A DNA stretch of 64,000 bases from JBFJKD01 sp041600415 (GTDB taxonomy: Bacteria > Pseudomonadota > Gammaproteobacteria > Pseudomonadales > Porticoccaceae), in assembly GCA_041600415.1 (NCBI GenBank), contig JBFIKF010000002.1, positions 62,001 through 126,000 of the forward strand, in the 5' to 3' direction. Positions 26,433 through 34,063 of this stretch are shown piece by piece; within the stretch, counting starts at the first letter, position 1, and each line of letters opens with the position of its first letter. Both the position numbers and the translations under genes were made by a program. A model generated the notes under the pieces. That model was not told the DNA's origin, did not search any database, and saw nothing but the letters and a program-made list of their open reading frames with translations.

Positions 26433-27377
26433 ATGAACAGAATTCGCACCATGCTCGTTGCAATGCTATTCATCACCGGGTTGCCAGTCGCCGCCGCGCA
26501 AGATCGAACACCGTTGCCCATTATCGATATGCATCTGCACGCCCACCACGTCCCACTGCCGCTGGAGCCCGGCGTGCCGCCGCCGTGCCGACCGAGTCCC
26601 TGCATACCGCAAGGCGAAGCGACGGCGACCGCAGAGGAATCGTTGCGCAAAACCCTGCAGGAGATGGACCGCTACAACATTGTGAAAGGATTCCTCAGCA
26701 GCGCCGAGCTTAATGTTGTCTATGAATGGGTCGAAGCTGCACCAGACCGCTTCATTGCCGCCCCCTTTATTGTCGAGCCCGGCGAACTTTCCATCGAAAT
26801 GCTGCGGAAGGAATACCAGCAGGGTCGCCTGCGCGGAATGGGCGAGATCGGGTCCCAACTGGTGGGAGTCCCGGCGAACGATCCGAAACTGGCGGCCTAC
26901 TTCGAGCTTGCAGCCGAGTTCGGCGTTCCGGTCCTGATCCACACTGCCGGGATAGGGCCAGAGCTACCGGGATTTCGCACGACGTCGGGCAGCCCGCTGC
27001 TCCTCGAGGACGTACTGGTTCGACACCGCGATTTGAAAGTCTTCGTCGAGAACTCCGGGTATCCTTTCCTCGATGAAATGACCGCGATGATGTACCAGTA
27101 CCCGAATCTGTATGGCGACCTTTCCACTATCACCTGGGTTATTCCGCGACCAGCCTTTAACCACTACCTCAAAGCGCTCGTCGGCGCGGGTCTCGGCAAG
27201 CGCCTGATGTTTGGTTCCGACCAGATGCGTTGGCCCGAGAAAATCGGCGAGGCCGTCGCGGCAATCGAAGAAGCAGATTATTTGACTGGCGAACAAAGGC
27301 GGGACATTCTCTACAACAATGCTGCGCGCTTTCTTGATCTGAGCGAGGGCGAAATCAGGCGGCATCACGGCCAGTAA
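26433..27377 (+). CDS. Exported amidohydrolase-2 family metal-dependent hydrolase
   Basis: A 314-residue TIM-barrel hydrolase with a signal peptide (residues 1-22, VAAAQ). Metal-binding elements: DMHLHAHH near residue 32, PVLIHTAG near 168 and the late Asp in MFGSDQMRWP near 268. A Pro/Cys-rich insert (residues 42-58) follows the first motif. The family includes decarboxylases and C-N or C-O hydrolases of small organic acids. It is much more GC-rich than the HEPN gene, so it has a different origin although it lies between the two 103-bp repeats. It follows the NTF2-like gene by 95 bp. Confidence 0.82.
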   Translation: MNRIRTMLVAMLFITGLPVAAAQDRTPLPIIDMHLHAHHVPLPLEPGVPPPCRPSPCIPQGEATATAEESLRKTLQEMDRYNIVKGFLSSAELNVVYEWVEAAPDRFIAAPFIVEPGELSIEMLRKEYQQGRLRGMGEIGSQLVGVPANDPKLAAYFELAAEFGVPVLIHTAGIGPELPGFRTTSGSPLLLEDVLVRHRDLKVFVENSGYPFLDEMTAMMYQYPNLYGDLSTITWVIPRPAFNHYLKALVGAGLGKRLMFGSDQMRWPEKIGEAVAAIEEADYLTGEQRRDILYNNAARFLDLSEGEIRRHHGQ

Positions 27378-27427
27378 TAAATCAGTTGTCGGTCATATAC
27401 AGTCCCACACTGATCTCGGACTAAAGG

Positions 27428-27530
27428 ATACGGATATCTTGAAAAACCAAATTCAAAACAATAAGTTGCCGAGACCTATCGCAATAGCCCCGGCGGCAAA
27501 GCGTGCATACGCCACATATAAGTGTTATCG
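27428..27530 (+). repeat. 103-bp structured repeat, copy 2
   Basis: Same length and orientation as copy 1 at 24619, with about four fifths of positions alike and compensatory changes in three short stems. It ends in GTTATCG where copy 1 ends in GTTAGGC, a departure from the GTTRRRY core. It lies between the amidohydrolase gene and the higBA promoter. Confidence 0.75.
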
Positions 27531-27553
27531 GTTTAATGGCGGGAGTGTTGTTA

Positions 27554-27582
27554 TTGACATTTGTCACGTGACAGATTACATT
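27554..27582 (+). promoter_or_regulatory. higBA promoter with embedded palindromic operator
   Basis: TTGACA (27554-27559), a 17-bp spacer, then TACATT (27577-27582) make a good sigma-70 promoter. The spacer carries the perfect 12-bp palindrome TGTCACGTGACA (27562-27573), well placed for repression by the HigA antitoxin. Transcription would begin about at the higB start codon (27589), giving a leaderless or nearly leaderless mRNA. Confidence 0.75.
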
Positions 27583-27588
27583 TGACGC

Positions 27589-27870
27589 ATGATCAAAACG
27601 TTCGCGGATCGGCTTACCCAGGAACTGTATACCACAGGCAAAGCCAGGCGATTTCCAGCGGATGTGGCCAAACGGGCTGCGCGTAAACTGGAGTATGTGG
27701 ATTTGGCTACGCGGCTGGACGATCTAAAGATTCCGCCCGGCAATCGACTGCATTCACTGGACGGCGATCGCAAGGGCCAGTACTCGATTTCGATTAATGA
27801 CCAGTGGCGTATTTGTTTCCGATTCGTGGACGGCGATGCCTATGATGTCGAAGTCTGTGATTATCACTGA
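27589..27870 (+). CDS. higB: HigB-type toxin (RelE/ParE superfamily mRNA endonuclease)
   Basis: A 93-residue HigB toxin: MIKTFADRLTQELYTTGKARRFP at the start, LATRLDDLKIPPGNRLHSLDGD in the middle and the conserved end NDQWRICFRFVDGDAYDVEVCDYH. HigB cuts mRNA at the ribosome. There is no Shine-Dalgarno before ATG 27589, and the predicted transcript begins at or next to the ATG. The toxin gene comes first, as is normal for higBA, with 14 bp to the antitoxin. Modules of this kind are frequent passengers of integron arrays, and this one follows a 103-bp repeat. Confidence 0.93.
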   Translation: MIKTFADRLTQELYTTGKARRFPADVAKRAARKLEYVDLATRLDDLKIPPGNRLHSLDGDRKGQYSISINDQWRICFRFVDGDAYDVEVCDYH

Positions 27871-27884
27871 ATGGGGTGAGAAAT

Positions 27885-28199
27885 ATGAGTATTCCTAATA
27901 CAACCAGGATCAAGCGTCGGCCCACTCATCCCGGGGAGATGTTGCGTGAAGATTTTCTGCCCGATTATGGGCTTACCGTTTCCGCCCTGGCAAATGCTTT
28001 GGGGGTCTCGCGGCAGTCGATTAATGAGTTGTTGCGTGAGCGCCGGAGTATCAGCCCAGAGATGGCGCTTCGGCTGGGACGCCTGTTTGGTAACTCACCT
28101 GAATTCTGGCTTAACGCGCAGAGAGCTGTGGATCTGTGGGATGCTGCAGAGACGATAAAGAAAGATGTTGCTCGCATCAAACCGTTAAGTGCCGCATAA
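27885..28199 (+). CDS. higA: HigA-type antitoxin (XRE family)
   Basis: A 104-residue helix-turn-helix antitoxin. RRPTHPGEMLREDFLPDYGLTV near the start, the HTH segment LANALGVSRQSINELLRERR and the end FGNSPEFWLNAQRAVDLWDA are characteristic of HigA. ATG 27885 is preceded by GGGGTGAG; an in-frame GTG nine bases earlier lies inside that ribosome site. It neutralises HigB and probably binds the palindrome in the promoter. Its stop codon overlaps GCATAAC, an R''-like box, so the module may have been a cassette. Confidence 0.93.
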   Translation: MSIPNTTRIKRRPTHPGEMLREDFLPDYGLTVSALANALGVSRQSINELLRERRSISPEMALRLGRLFGNSPEFWLNAQRAVDLWDAAETIKKDVARIKPLSAA

Positions 28200-28212
28200 C
28201 AAACCCATCAAC
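28194..28212 (+). other. Possible truncated VCR-like attC start
   Basis: GCATAACAAACCCATCAAC at the higA stop resembles the first bases of Vibrio repeat-type attC sites (TAACAAACGCC...), as I remember them. The expected second half is missing; RHS-derived sequence begins right after it. Confidence 0.35.
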
Positions 28213-28386
28213 CGCCTGCCAGATAATGGCCTGGCTCTGCTCGGTGATCACCTGTGGGGTACCCAGGTGGTCGTTGTGGCTGTAGTACAGGCCGGCGGTC
28301 AGGGTAGGGGTGGTGTTCAGCCCCACCAGCTTGACGGCATCAGCTACAACATAGCCGGTGCTCTGATCGCTGATTTCAATAGCTTT
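28213..28386 (-). pseudogene. Fragment of an RHS-repeat protein gene
   Basis: The minus strand encodes EISDQSTGYVVADAVKLVGL, then LYYSHNDHLGTPQVITEQSQ and AIIWQA. YSHNDHLGTPQ followed by a WQA block is the hallmark of the RHS core, and GYVVADAVKLV resembles a golvesin-like domain often found just ahead of it. The frame has an upstream stop (28387-28389) and the homology ends sharply beside the higA stop region, so about 58 codons of a large polymorphic-toxin or wall-associated gene remain. Confidence 0.8.
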
Positions 28387-28521
28387 TCAAGCTGACCCCA
28401 AATATCTGTTGTTCATAGTGCCTATCCTCGTCCAATGTAGGTGCTAATAATAGGCAGTTACACAGATTTCGTTACAGTCTCAATTAAAAATGTGGCGGAT
28501 TTATTTTTAGATAAACCTCAA

Positions 28522-29430
28522 TCAAATCCGCAACCGCAAAAACTCTCCAATTCGGTTAATCGCCTCCCGCCCCTCGGGTAGCATGGGGGCGAACAGGTGC
28601 CAGACATGTACCATCTCCGGCCAAACTTCGAGGGTGACGTTTACGCCAGCGGCTTTAGCTTTGGCGGCAACACGGGTGGCGTCGTCGAGTAATGTTTCCA
28701 GCGCGCCCACCTGGATCAGCAATGGCGGCAATCCGCTAAAGTCGCCGTGTAAGGGCGCGGCAGTGGGTTGGGTGGGGTCGGCGCTGCCCAGATACATTTT
28801 TGCCATGCCCATTAAACCGCCGGGTTCAACCATGGGGTCGTTTTTCAGGTTGGTTTGCATGGATTCGCCGGTGGCCTGCATATCGGTCCACGGCGAAATC
28901 GGCACGGCCGCGCCGGGCAGGGCGTCCCCGGCATCGCGCAAGGCAATCAGGGTGGCGAGGGTGAGTCCGCCCCCTGCGGAGTCGCCGGCAAGAGCTATTT
29001 TTTGCGGGGCAACACCTTCGCTCAACAACCAACGGTACGCTGCGCAGGCATCTTCGACAGCGGCGGGGTAGGGATTTTCCGGGGCGAGGCGGTAATCGAG
29101 GGACAGCACGCGGCAATCGGCGGCGACCGACAGACTGGCCGCGAGGCCACGATGGGTGGCGGGAGAACCAATCACGTAACCGCCGCCGTGCAGATAGAGT
29201 AATACCCGCTCGGTGGCGACGCCGGACGCTGCCACCCATTCCGCTGGAACGCCGCCAGCGATCGCCGGTGTCACGGAGACGTCTTCGGGAATTGTCGCAA
29301 ACGCCGACATCATGCGCGCAAAGTTGTCGCGCATTTTGCCCGCTTTGTCTTTCATTTGTTCATAGGTGGACGGTCCGGGATAATTTTTCCATAGCAGGTC
29401 CAGGAGTTGCTGGTTTTCCGGGCTGGCCAT
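28522..29430 (-). CDS. Hormone-sensitive-lipase-family esterase 1
   Basis: A 302-residue alpha/beta hydrolase of the HSL family (bacterial lipase family IV). The oxyanion motif LHGGGYVIGS lies near residue 80, nucleophile GDSAGGG near 149, the Asp region DDATRVA near 248 and the catalytic His in VHVWHLFAP near 275. A truncated match to residues 240-262 occurs at 20905. It is the last of three tandem esterase genes on the minus strand, with an unremarkable ribosome site. The likely job is hydrolysis of esters formed by Baeyer-Villiger or related oxidation. No signal peptide. Confidence 0.9.
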   Translation of the reverse strand: MASPENQQLLDLLWKNYPGPSTYEQMKDKAGKMRDNFARMMSAFATIPEDVSVTPAIAGGVPAEWVAASGVATERVLLYLHGGGYVIGSPATHRGLAASLSVAADCRVLSLDYRLAPENPYPAAVEDACAAYRWLLSEGVAPQKIALAGDSAGGGLTLATLIALRDAGDALPGAAVPISPWTDMQATGESMQTNLKNDPMVEPGGLMGMAKMYLGSADPTQPTAAPLHGDFSGLPPLLIQVGALETLLDDATRVAAKAKAAGVNVTLEVWPEMVHVWHLFAPMLPEGREAINRIGEFLRLRI

Positions 29431-29491
29431 AGGTTGGGCGCTCTGTTTTTTGTGAATTACCCATGCATTACCCGCGCAATTGCGGGGCGCA

Positions 29492-30385
29492 TTAGCGGTT
29501 TAGTCGGTCCTTGAGGAATACGCCGATCTGTTCCACCGATGCCTGCGCTTCTTCCAGCATGGGCGCGTAGGCGTGCCACACGTGGAACAGGTCGGGTTCT
29601 TCCACCAGGGTGACATCGACGCCAGCGGCTTTGGCTTTGCGGGCGATGGTCAGGCTGTCGTCGTAGAGAATTTCCCGTCCACCCACGTGAATAAGTAGCG
29701 GCGGTAGCCCGTGAAGCTCGGCAAATACCGGGGAGGCGAAGGGGTTCTTGCCATCCGTGCCATTGAGATAATGGCCGGCCATTTTCGCTAACCCGGGGGG
29801 GGTAACGCAGGGGTCCATGGCCGCGCGCTCGGCCACCGAGGGCGCCGTGCCGGTGAGATCCGCCCAGGGGGAAATCAGTGCGCCCGCAGCGGGCAGGGGT
29901 TCGCCCAGGTCCCGCAATTTGAGCAGAGTGGAGAGGGTTAAACCACCGCCCGCGGAATCCCCGGCGATGGCGATATTTTTAGCCGCAAACCCCTGGTTCA
30001 GCAGCCAACGATAGACTTTAAGTGCATCGTCCAGGGCCGCGGGAAACGGATGCTCCGGTGCGCGGCGATAATCGATACCCAGGGTGCGGGCACCGGCGGC
30101 GCGGGATACGTTTTGCATCAGGTAACGGTGACTTTTAATGGAGCCGATAACATAGCCACCACCGTGCAAATATAAAACCACCTGTTCTGGATTGGCGCCA
30201 GCGACGGTTAAGAATTCCGCGGGTATGCCATCGGCGTTGGTGGGTTCGAGAACCACATCGTCGGGCACCACGAAGCGTGCGCCGCCGTCATCGAGAAAGG
30301 CGCGCTCCTGCTCGATACTCATGGTCCCGAGTTCCGCCTGGCGCGCAAAAATTTTCAGCAATTTGTCCAGTTGTTGCTGGGACAT
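29492..30385 (-). CDS. Hormone-sensitive-lipase-family esterase 2
   Basis: A 297-residue HSL-family esterase and close paralogue of the gene at 28522: LHGGGYVIGSIKSHR, GDSAGGGLTLSTLLKLRDLGE and LFHVWHAYAPML correspond in place. GAGGAGTACCAAG lies before ATG 30385, so the ribosome site is good. The two copies keep the full triad and presumably differ in the lid region at the N-terminus, which is shorter and charged here. The tandem arrangement suggests duplication for a wider range of ester substrates. Confidence 0.9.
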   Translation of the reverse strand: MSQQQLDKLLKIFARQAELGTMSIEQERAFLDDGGARFVVPDDVVLEPTNADGIPAEFLTVAGANPEQVVLYLHGGGYVIGSIKSHRYLMQNVSRAAGARTLGIDYRRAPEHPFPAALDDALKVYRWLLNQGFAAKNIAIAGDSAGGGLTLSTLLKLRDLGEPLPAAGALISPWADLTGTAPSVAERAAMDPCVTPPGLAKMAGHYLNGTDGKNPFASPVFAELHGLPPLLIHVGGREILYDDSLTIARKAKAAGVDVTLVEEPDLFHVWHAYAPMLEEAQASVEQIGVFLKDRLNR

Positions 30386-30459
30386 CTTGGTACTCCTCAG
30401 GCTGTTTAGCTAAACGCAGTTTTAAATATTAAAGAGTTTGGAAAAGTGAAATCTTCCAT

Positions 30460-31401
30460 TCAGGCCCCAAACGCTTTGCGCAATACCGCCGACGCCCGCT
30501 GTAAAAACGCCTGGCCATCGTCCAGCGCACCGGCGAGGGAAACAAAGCCGTGAATTTGTTCGTCGTAGCAGACATATTCCACCGGCACACCGGCGGCCTT
30601 CAGTTTGTCAGCGTAGGCCGCGCCTTCATCACGTAGCGGATCAAATCCTGCGGTCATAATAAAAGCCGGAGGTAGTCCCCGAAGGTTATCGCTCAGCAGC
30701 GGCGAAGCGAGGGGGTCGTCCCATTCCGCTTTTGTTGCCATGTAGTGATTGTAGAACCAGTGCAGCGCTCGGGCGGTCAGAAAATATCCCTCGGCGAAAT
30801 CCTTGAAGGACTGCGTATCTGGCCCCATGCGGGTAGCGGGGTAGACCAACAATTGGAGCGCGATAGAGGGTCCGTTGCGATCCCGGGCCATGTGCGAGAC
30901 CACTGCGCTTAAATTACCTCCCGCGCTGTCACCCGCCACGGCAATGCGGGAACTGTCCGCGCCCAGACTGGCGGCGTTAGCGGCGGCCCACTCAAGTACG
31001 GCGTAGCAATCCTGGGGCGCTGCGGGAAATCTGTGCTCGGGTCCCTTTCTATAATCCGGCACCAGCACGATGCACTGCGCCGCATCGGCGTAGTAATGGG
31101 TTTCCCCTTTGTGGGTTTCCGGGCTGCCGATTACCCAGCCGCCGCCGTGGTAATAAATCAGAATGGGCAGTGGCGCGTTCCCGGTATGATTGGGCGTAAT
31201 CACCACGGTGCGAATAGGGCCGTTCGGACCCGGAATTTGAATCTCCTTAACTTCTTTGACCGGGCGGGGCGCAATGCCCAGCATGTTGGTGGTGGTTGCG
31301 AAGACGTTCCGGCCTTCCTCGGGCGTACCGTCGTCCAGTTGCGGAGTATTGCTTGCGGCTGCCTGTTCCAGCAGCGCCTTGGTTTGTGGGTGCAGTGCCA
31401 T
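30460..31401 (-). CDS. Hormone-sensitive-lipase-family esterase 3
   Basis: A 313-residue HSL-family esterase of a different subgroup: oxyanion motif YYHGGGWVIGSPETH near 86, nucleophile GDSAGGNLSAVV near 157, DPLRDEGAAYADKL near 251 and His in QIHGFVSLAG near 283. It is less like the two downstream genes than they are like each other. First gene of the three-esterase series, and downstream of the thioesterase pair at 31475-32397 on the same strand. GAAGGTAATCCCC precedes ATG 31401. Probable cytoplasmic carboxylesterase; the substrate is unknown. Confidence 0.9.
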   Translation of the reverse strand: MALHPQTKALLEQAAASNTPQLDDGTPEEGRNVFATTTNMLGIAPRPVKEVKEIQIPGPNGPIRTVVITPNHTGNAPLPILIYYHGGGWVIGSPETHKGETHYYADAAQCIVLVPDYRKGPEHRFPAAPQDCYAVLEWAAANAASLGADSSRIAVAGDSAGGNLSAVVSHMARDRNGPSIALQLLVYPATRMGPDTQSFKDFAEGYFLTARALHWFYNHYMATKAEWDDPLASPLLSDNLRGLPPAFIMTAGFDPLRDEGAAYADKLKAAGVPVEYVCYDEQIHGFVSLAGALDDGQAFLQRASAVLRKAFGA

Positions 31402-31474
31402 GGGGATTACCTTCTTAAGTTTTTAGAGTGTTGCTACACGTTAGCGAGGAGTGAATTTAAGCTCATCATACCGC

Positions 31475-31906
31475 TCAGGTCATCAAAAAATGTCCGTGCA
31501 TGGCAGCCACCGGCTTTTCCGGATCGCTCTGCCAGCAAATAACCTGAACATTGGCAACGCGACGCCCCTGTTTAGTTACCCGTGCCCGGGCGTGTAAATC
31601 GGCAATCTTTCCGGAACGCAGGTATTCGATGGTAACGTTGATTGGCTTGGGAAGGTTTTCCGTGTCCTGATCGTGGGCCAACTGTACGATCGCTGCGGTT
31701 TCCAGCAAGCCGCCAATGGTGCCCCCGTGCAGCGCGGGTAGCCAGGGATTGCCAGTTAATTTTTTATCCGCGCGCATGGTGGTGGTGATTTGCCCCTGAT
31801 CCTCCCAGACATAAATACCCATGGTGTTCATGTAGGGGATTCCGGAGGACAGAATCGAAAAATCATCTTCCGCTTTGGCGCGCCTCACTAGGCTGAGCAG
31901 ATCCAT
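31475..31906 (-). CDS. PaaI-family hotdog thioesterase 1
   Basis: A 143-residue single-hotdog protein with the PaaI/4HBT signature LHGGTIGGLLETAA near residue 77 and the closing strand RVANVQVICW. Its start overlaps the stop of the upstream thioesterase gene by one base (TGATG), so the two are translationally coupled and may form a heteromeric enzyme. PaaI thioesterases release CoA from aryl- or acyl-CoA dead-end products. In this cluster it may recycle CoA from stalled intermediates. Confidence 0.87.
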   Translation of the reverse strand: MDLLSLVRRAKAEDDFSILSSGIPYMNTMGIYVWEDQGQITTTMRADKKLTGNPWLPALHGGTIGGLLETAAIVQLAHDQDTENLPKPINVTIEYLRSGKIADLHARARVTKQGRRVANVQVICWQSDPEKPVAAMHGHFLMT

Positions 31907-32397
31907 CAGACTTCCCCTTGGGTGTTGCGACCGGCGAGTCTATCCTCGGCGGTCGCACCGGCCCGAGCGGTGACCATAAAGGTGGCGGTGCAGTTGGCAA
32001 TCGGGTCGCTCCGATCTTCGTGATAGGCAACGCCCCGCACAAAACACACGTTGCGGGTCGTTTTGTAGCAATGGGCCCAGGCGAAAATAGCCTGATCCGG
32101 TGTCGCCGGTTTCAGGTAGTCGATACGTAAATCCAGGGTCGCGATGGTCATAAATTCATCCAGGGCTGCAAATACCGCCAGCCCCGAGGCGGAGTCCAGG
32201 GCGGTGGTCACCAGGCCACCATGCAAAATACCCGTGGTGGCATTGCCCGCCATGTCTCTGGAATAGGGTATTTTGATTACCGCCTGCTCGAGCTCGATAT
32301 CCACGATCTGCAGCCCGAGAAACTGGGCGTGTGGCGACTGATTTTCGGGTTTGGAACGAAATTCGACGATACGTTCCATCAAGGTCTGGTCGGTCAT
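31906..32397 (-). CDS. PaaI-family hotdog thioesterase 2
   Basis: A 163-residue hotdog thioesterase. GILHGGLVTTALDSASGLAVFAAL near residue 54 is the active-site helix region, with RIDYLKPA and RNVCFVRGVAYHEDR as later strands. First gene of the likely minus-strand operon that continues with thioesterase 1 and three esterases. Divergent from soxC, with a 346-bp gap. Pairs of distinct PaaI proteins are common and often co-assemble. The substrate is not readable. Confidence 0.87.
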   Translation of the reverse strand: MTDQTLMERIVEFRSKPENQSPHAQFLGLQIVDIELEQAVIKIPYSRDMAGNATTGILHGGLVTTALDSASGLAVFAALDEFMTIATLDLRIDYLKPATPDQAIFAWAHCYKTTRNVCFVRGVAYHEDRSDPIANCTATFMVTARAGATAEDRLAGRNTQGEV

Positions 32398-32743
32398 AAT
32401 AGATAAACGCGGGGCATAACGAGGGAATTCCTGGCGTTGGCGCGATGCGATTGAACTATTATAACCAGATCAGTATGGCGATTAATGACTTTCCCGTGCA
32501 TACCTTGCCTTTGCTCGAGGATGGATGAGTAAAAATCATAGGGTCACTACTTGCTTGTGCTTGCTTCATTAGAGTGGACTCATATACAATTAAGGCATAT
32601 GTATATGCGTTAAAGTAATATAGGAATGTAGGTCCTACCTGAGAAACAACCTCCCTGTAAGCTTCCGCTAACGGAATATAGGAAGTTTGACTGGTATGGG
32701 GCACACTGATACGGCACGGGCTTCGAAGAGCGGAGAACTGATT
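32398..32743. promoter_or_regulatory. Divergent promoter region between thioesterase and sox operons
   Basis: No gene supported. It contains the imperfectly spaced palindrome GCATAT-GT-ATATGC (32595-32608) in an AT-rich stretch, about 136 bp before the soxC start. This is a candidate operator for an unlinked regulator such as an ArsR-type SoxR, which is not encoded in the window. An in-frame ATG at 32696 is an alternative soxC start. Confidence 0.45.
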
Positions 32744-34063
32744 ATGGCCTGGTTTGCAAGCAGTACCGAGCGCCAACTGTTAGGACTACTGACTAAAGAG
32801 AGCGATCAATTAGGCACGCTCGAGCGCCGCCGTTTTCTAAAAAACGCGCTGACCATGCTCGGCGCGTCCGCCACCATGACCGCGGTACCCGGAACCCTCG
32901 CCAATTCGAATCTCCCGCCAGCGGTTCCCACCTGGACTCGCAGCCTGGGTCGTGGTGTGGTTAGTGAACCCTACGGTAAGCCATCGGCCTTTGAAAGTGA
33001 TGTAGTGCGACGCACGGTGCCCTGGTTAACGGCTGAATCCATCTCATCGATCAGTATGACGCCGTTGCAGGATCTGAAAGGGATCATTACGCCCAATGGT
33101 CTGGTATTCGAGCGTTATCACGCCGGGGTGCCAGAGATCAATCCGGACGAGCATCGCCTGATATTGCACGGTCTGGTGGATCGGCCCCTGATTTTTACGA
33201 TGGATGATCTGCAACGCTTTCCCAGCGTGTCGGAAATTAAATTCCTGGAATGCCCGGCCAACGGGGGCATGGAGTGGAAAGGGCCGCAGATGGAAGGCCT
33301 GCAGTTCACCCACGGTATGATTTCCTGCTGCGAGTGGAGTGGCGTGCGCCTGTCGACCCTGTTGGCGGAAGCGGGTGTTAAGCCGCAGGGCAAGTGGATA
33401 TTGGCTGAAGGTGCCGACGGTGCGGCCATGGCCCGTAGTATTCCCATGGAAAAAGCGCTGAATGACACGCTGGTGGTTTATGCACAAAATGGCGAAGCGC
33501 TGCGTCCGGAGCAGGGTTATCCGCTACGCCTGTTAAATCCTGGCTGGGAAGGCAACACCAGCATCAAATGGCTGCGCCGCCTCGAAGTGGGCGACCAGCC
33601 CTGGTATATGCGGGAAGAAACCTCCAAGTACACCGATTTAATGCCCGATGGTCGCGCCCGCAAGTTTAGTTTTGTACAGGAATGCAACTCGGTGATTACG
33701 TCACCCTGCCCGGAGAAACCCATGAAAGTACCGGGTTTTTACGAACTGGAAGGCCTGGCCTGGAGCGGCCACGGCAAGATTACTGGTGTGGATGTTTCCT
33801 TCGATGGCGGCGTCAATTGGCAAACCGCCCCACTCAAGGGGCTGGTGTTGTCCAAGGCTCTGACCCGATTCAGTTTGCCGTTTAAATGGGAAGGACAACC
33901 GTTATTACTGCAAAGTCGAGCGGTGGACGAAAGCGGTTATGTACAACCCACCCTGAGTCAGCTCAGGGAACAGCGCGGCGGTAATTCTATCTATCATAAA
34001 AACGCGATTCATACCTGGCGGTTGAACAGTGACGGGAGTGTGAATAATGTCCAGGTCACCTGA
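32744..34063 (+). CDS. soxC: Sulfane dehydrogenase subunit SoxC (molybdenum oxidoreductase)
   Basis: A 439-residue sulfite-oxidase-family molybdoenzyme. I chose ATG 32744 because GGAG lies 8 bases before it; frames starting at 32687 or 32696 are possible. The twin-arginine signal ERRRFLKNALTMLGASATM exports it folded. The molybdenum-ligand Cys lies in SCCEWSGVRLSTLL, with LECPANGGMEW and RLLNPGWEGNTSIKWL also typical of SoxC. With SoxD it oxidises the protein-bound sulfane sulfur on SoxY in the periplasm, raising the electron yield from thiosulfate to eight. First gene of soxCDXYZAKBH; the end overlaps soxD by 17 bp. Confidence 0.95.
   Translation: MAWFASSTERQLLGLLTKESDQLGTLERRRFLKNALTMLGASATMTAVPGTLANSNLPPAVPTWTRSLGRGVVSEPYGKPSAFESDVVRRTVPWLTAESISSISMTPLQDLKGIITPNGLVFERYHAGVPEINPDEHRLILHGLVDRPLIFTMDDLQRFPSVSEIKFLECPANGGMEWKGPQMEGLQFTHGMISCCEWSGVRLSTLLAEAGVKPQGKWILAEGADGAAMARSIPMEKALNDTLVVYAQNGEALRPEQGYPLRLLNPGWEGNTSIKWLRRLEVGDQPWYMREETSKYTDLMPDGRARKFSFVQECNSVITSPCPEKPMKVPGFYELEGLAWSGHGKITGVDVSFDGGVNWQTAPLKGLVLSKALTRFSLPFKWEGQPLLLQSRAVDESGYVQPTLSQLREQRGGNSIYHKNAIHTWRLNSDGSVNNVQVT

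Noticed and set aside
24363..28521. Search for an integron integrase or transposase gene near the cassette
   Set aside because: None was found in any frame. The attC site is therefore treated as orphan.
32459..32776. 105-codon minus frame over the soxC start
   Set aside because: It overlaps the strongly supported soxC start on the other strand and lacks any motif.
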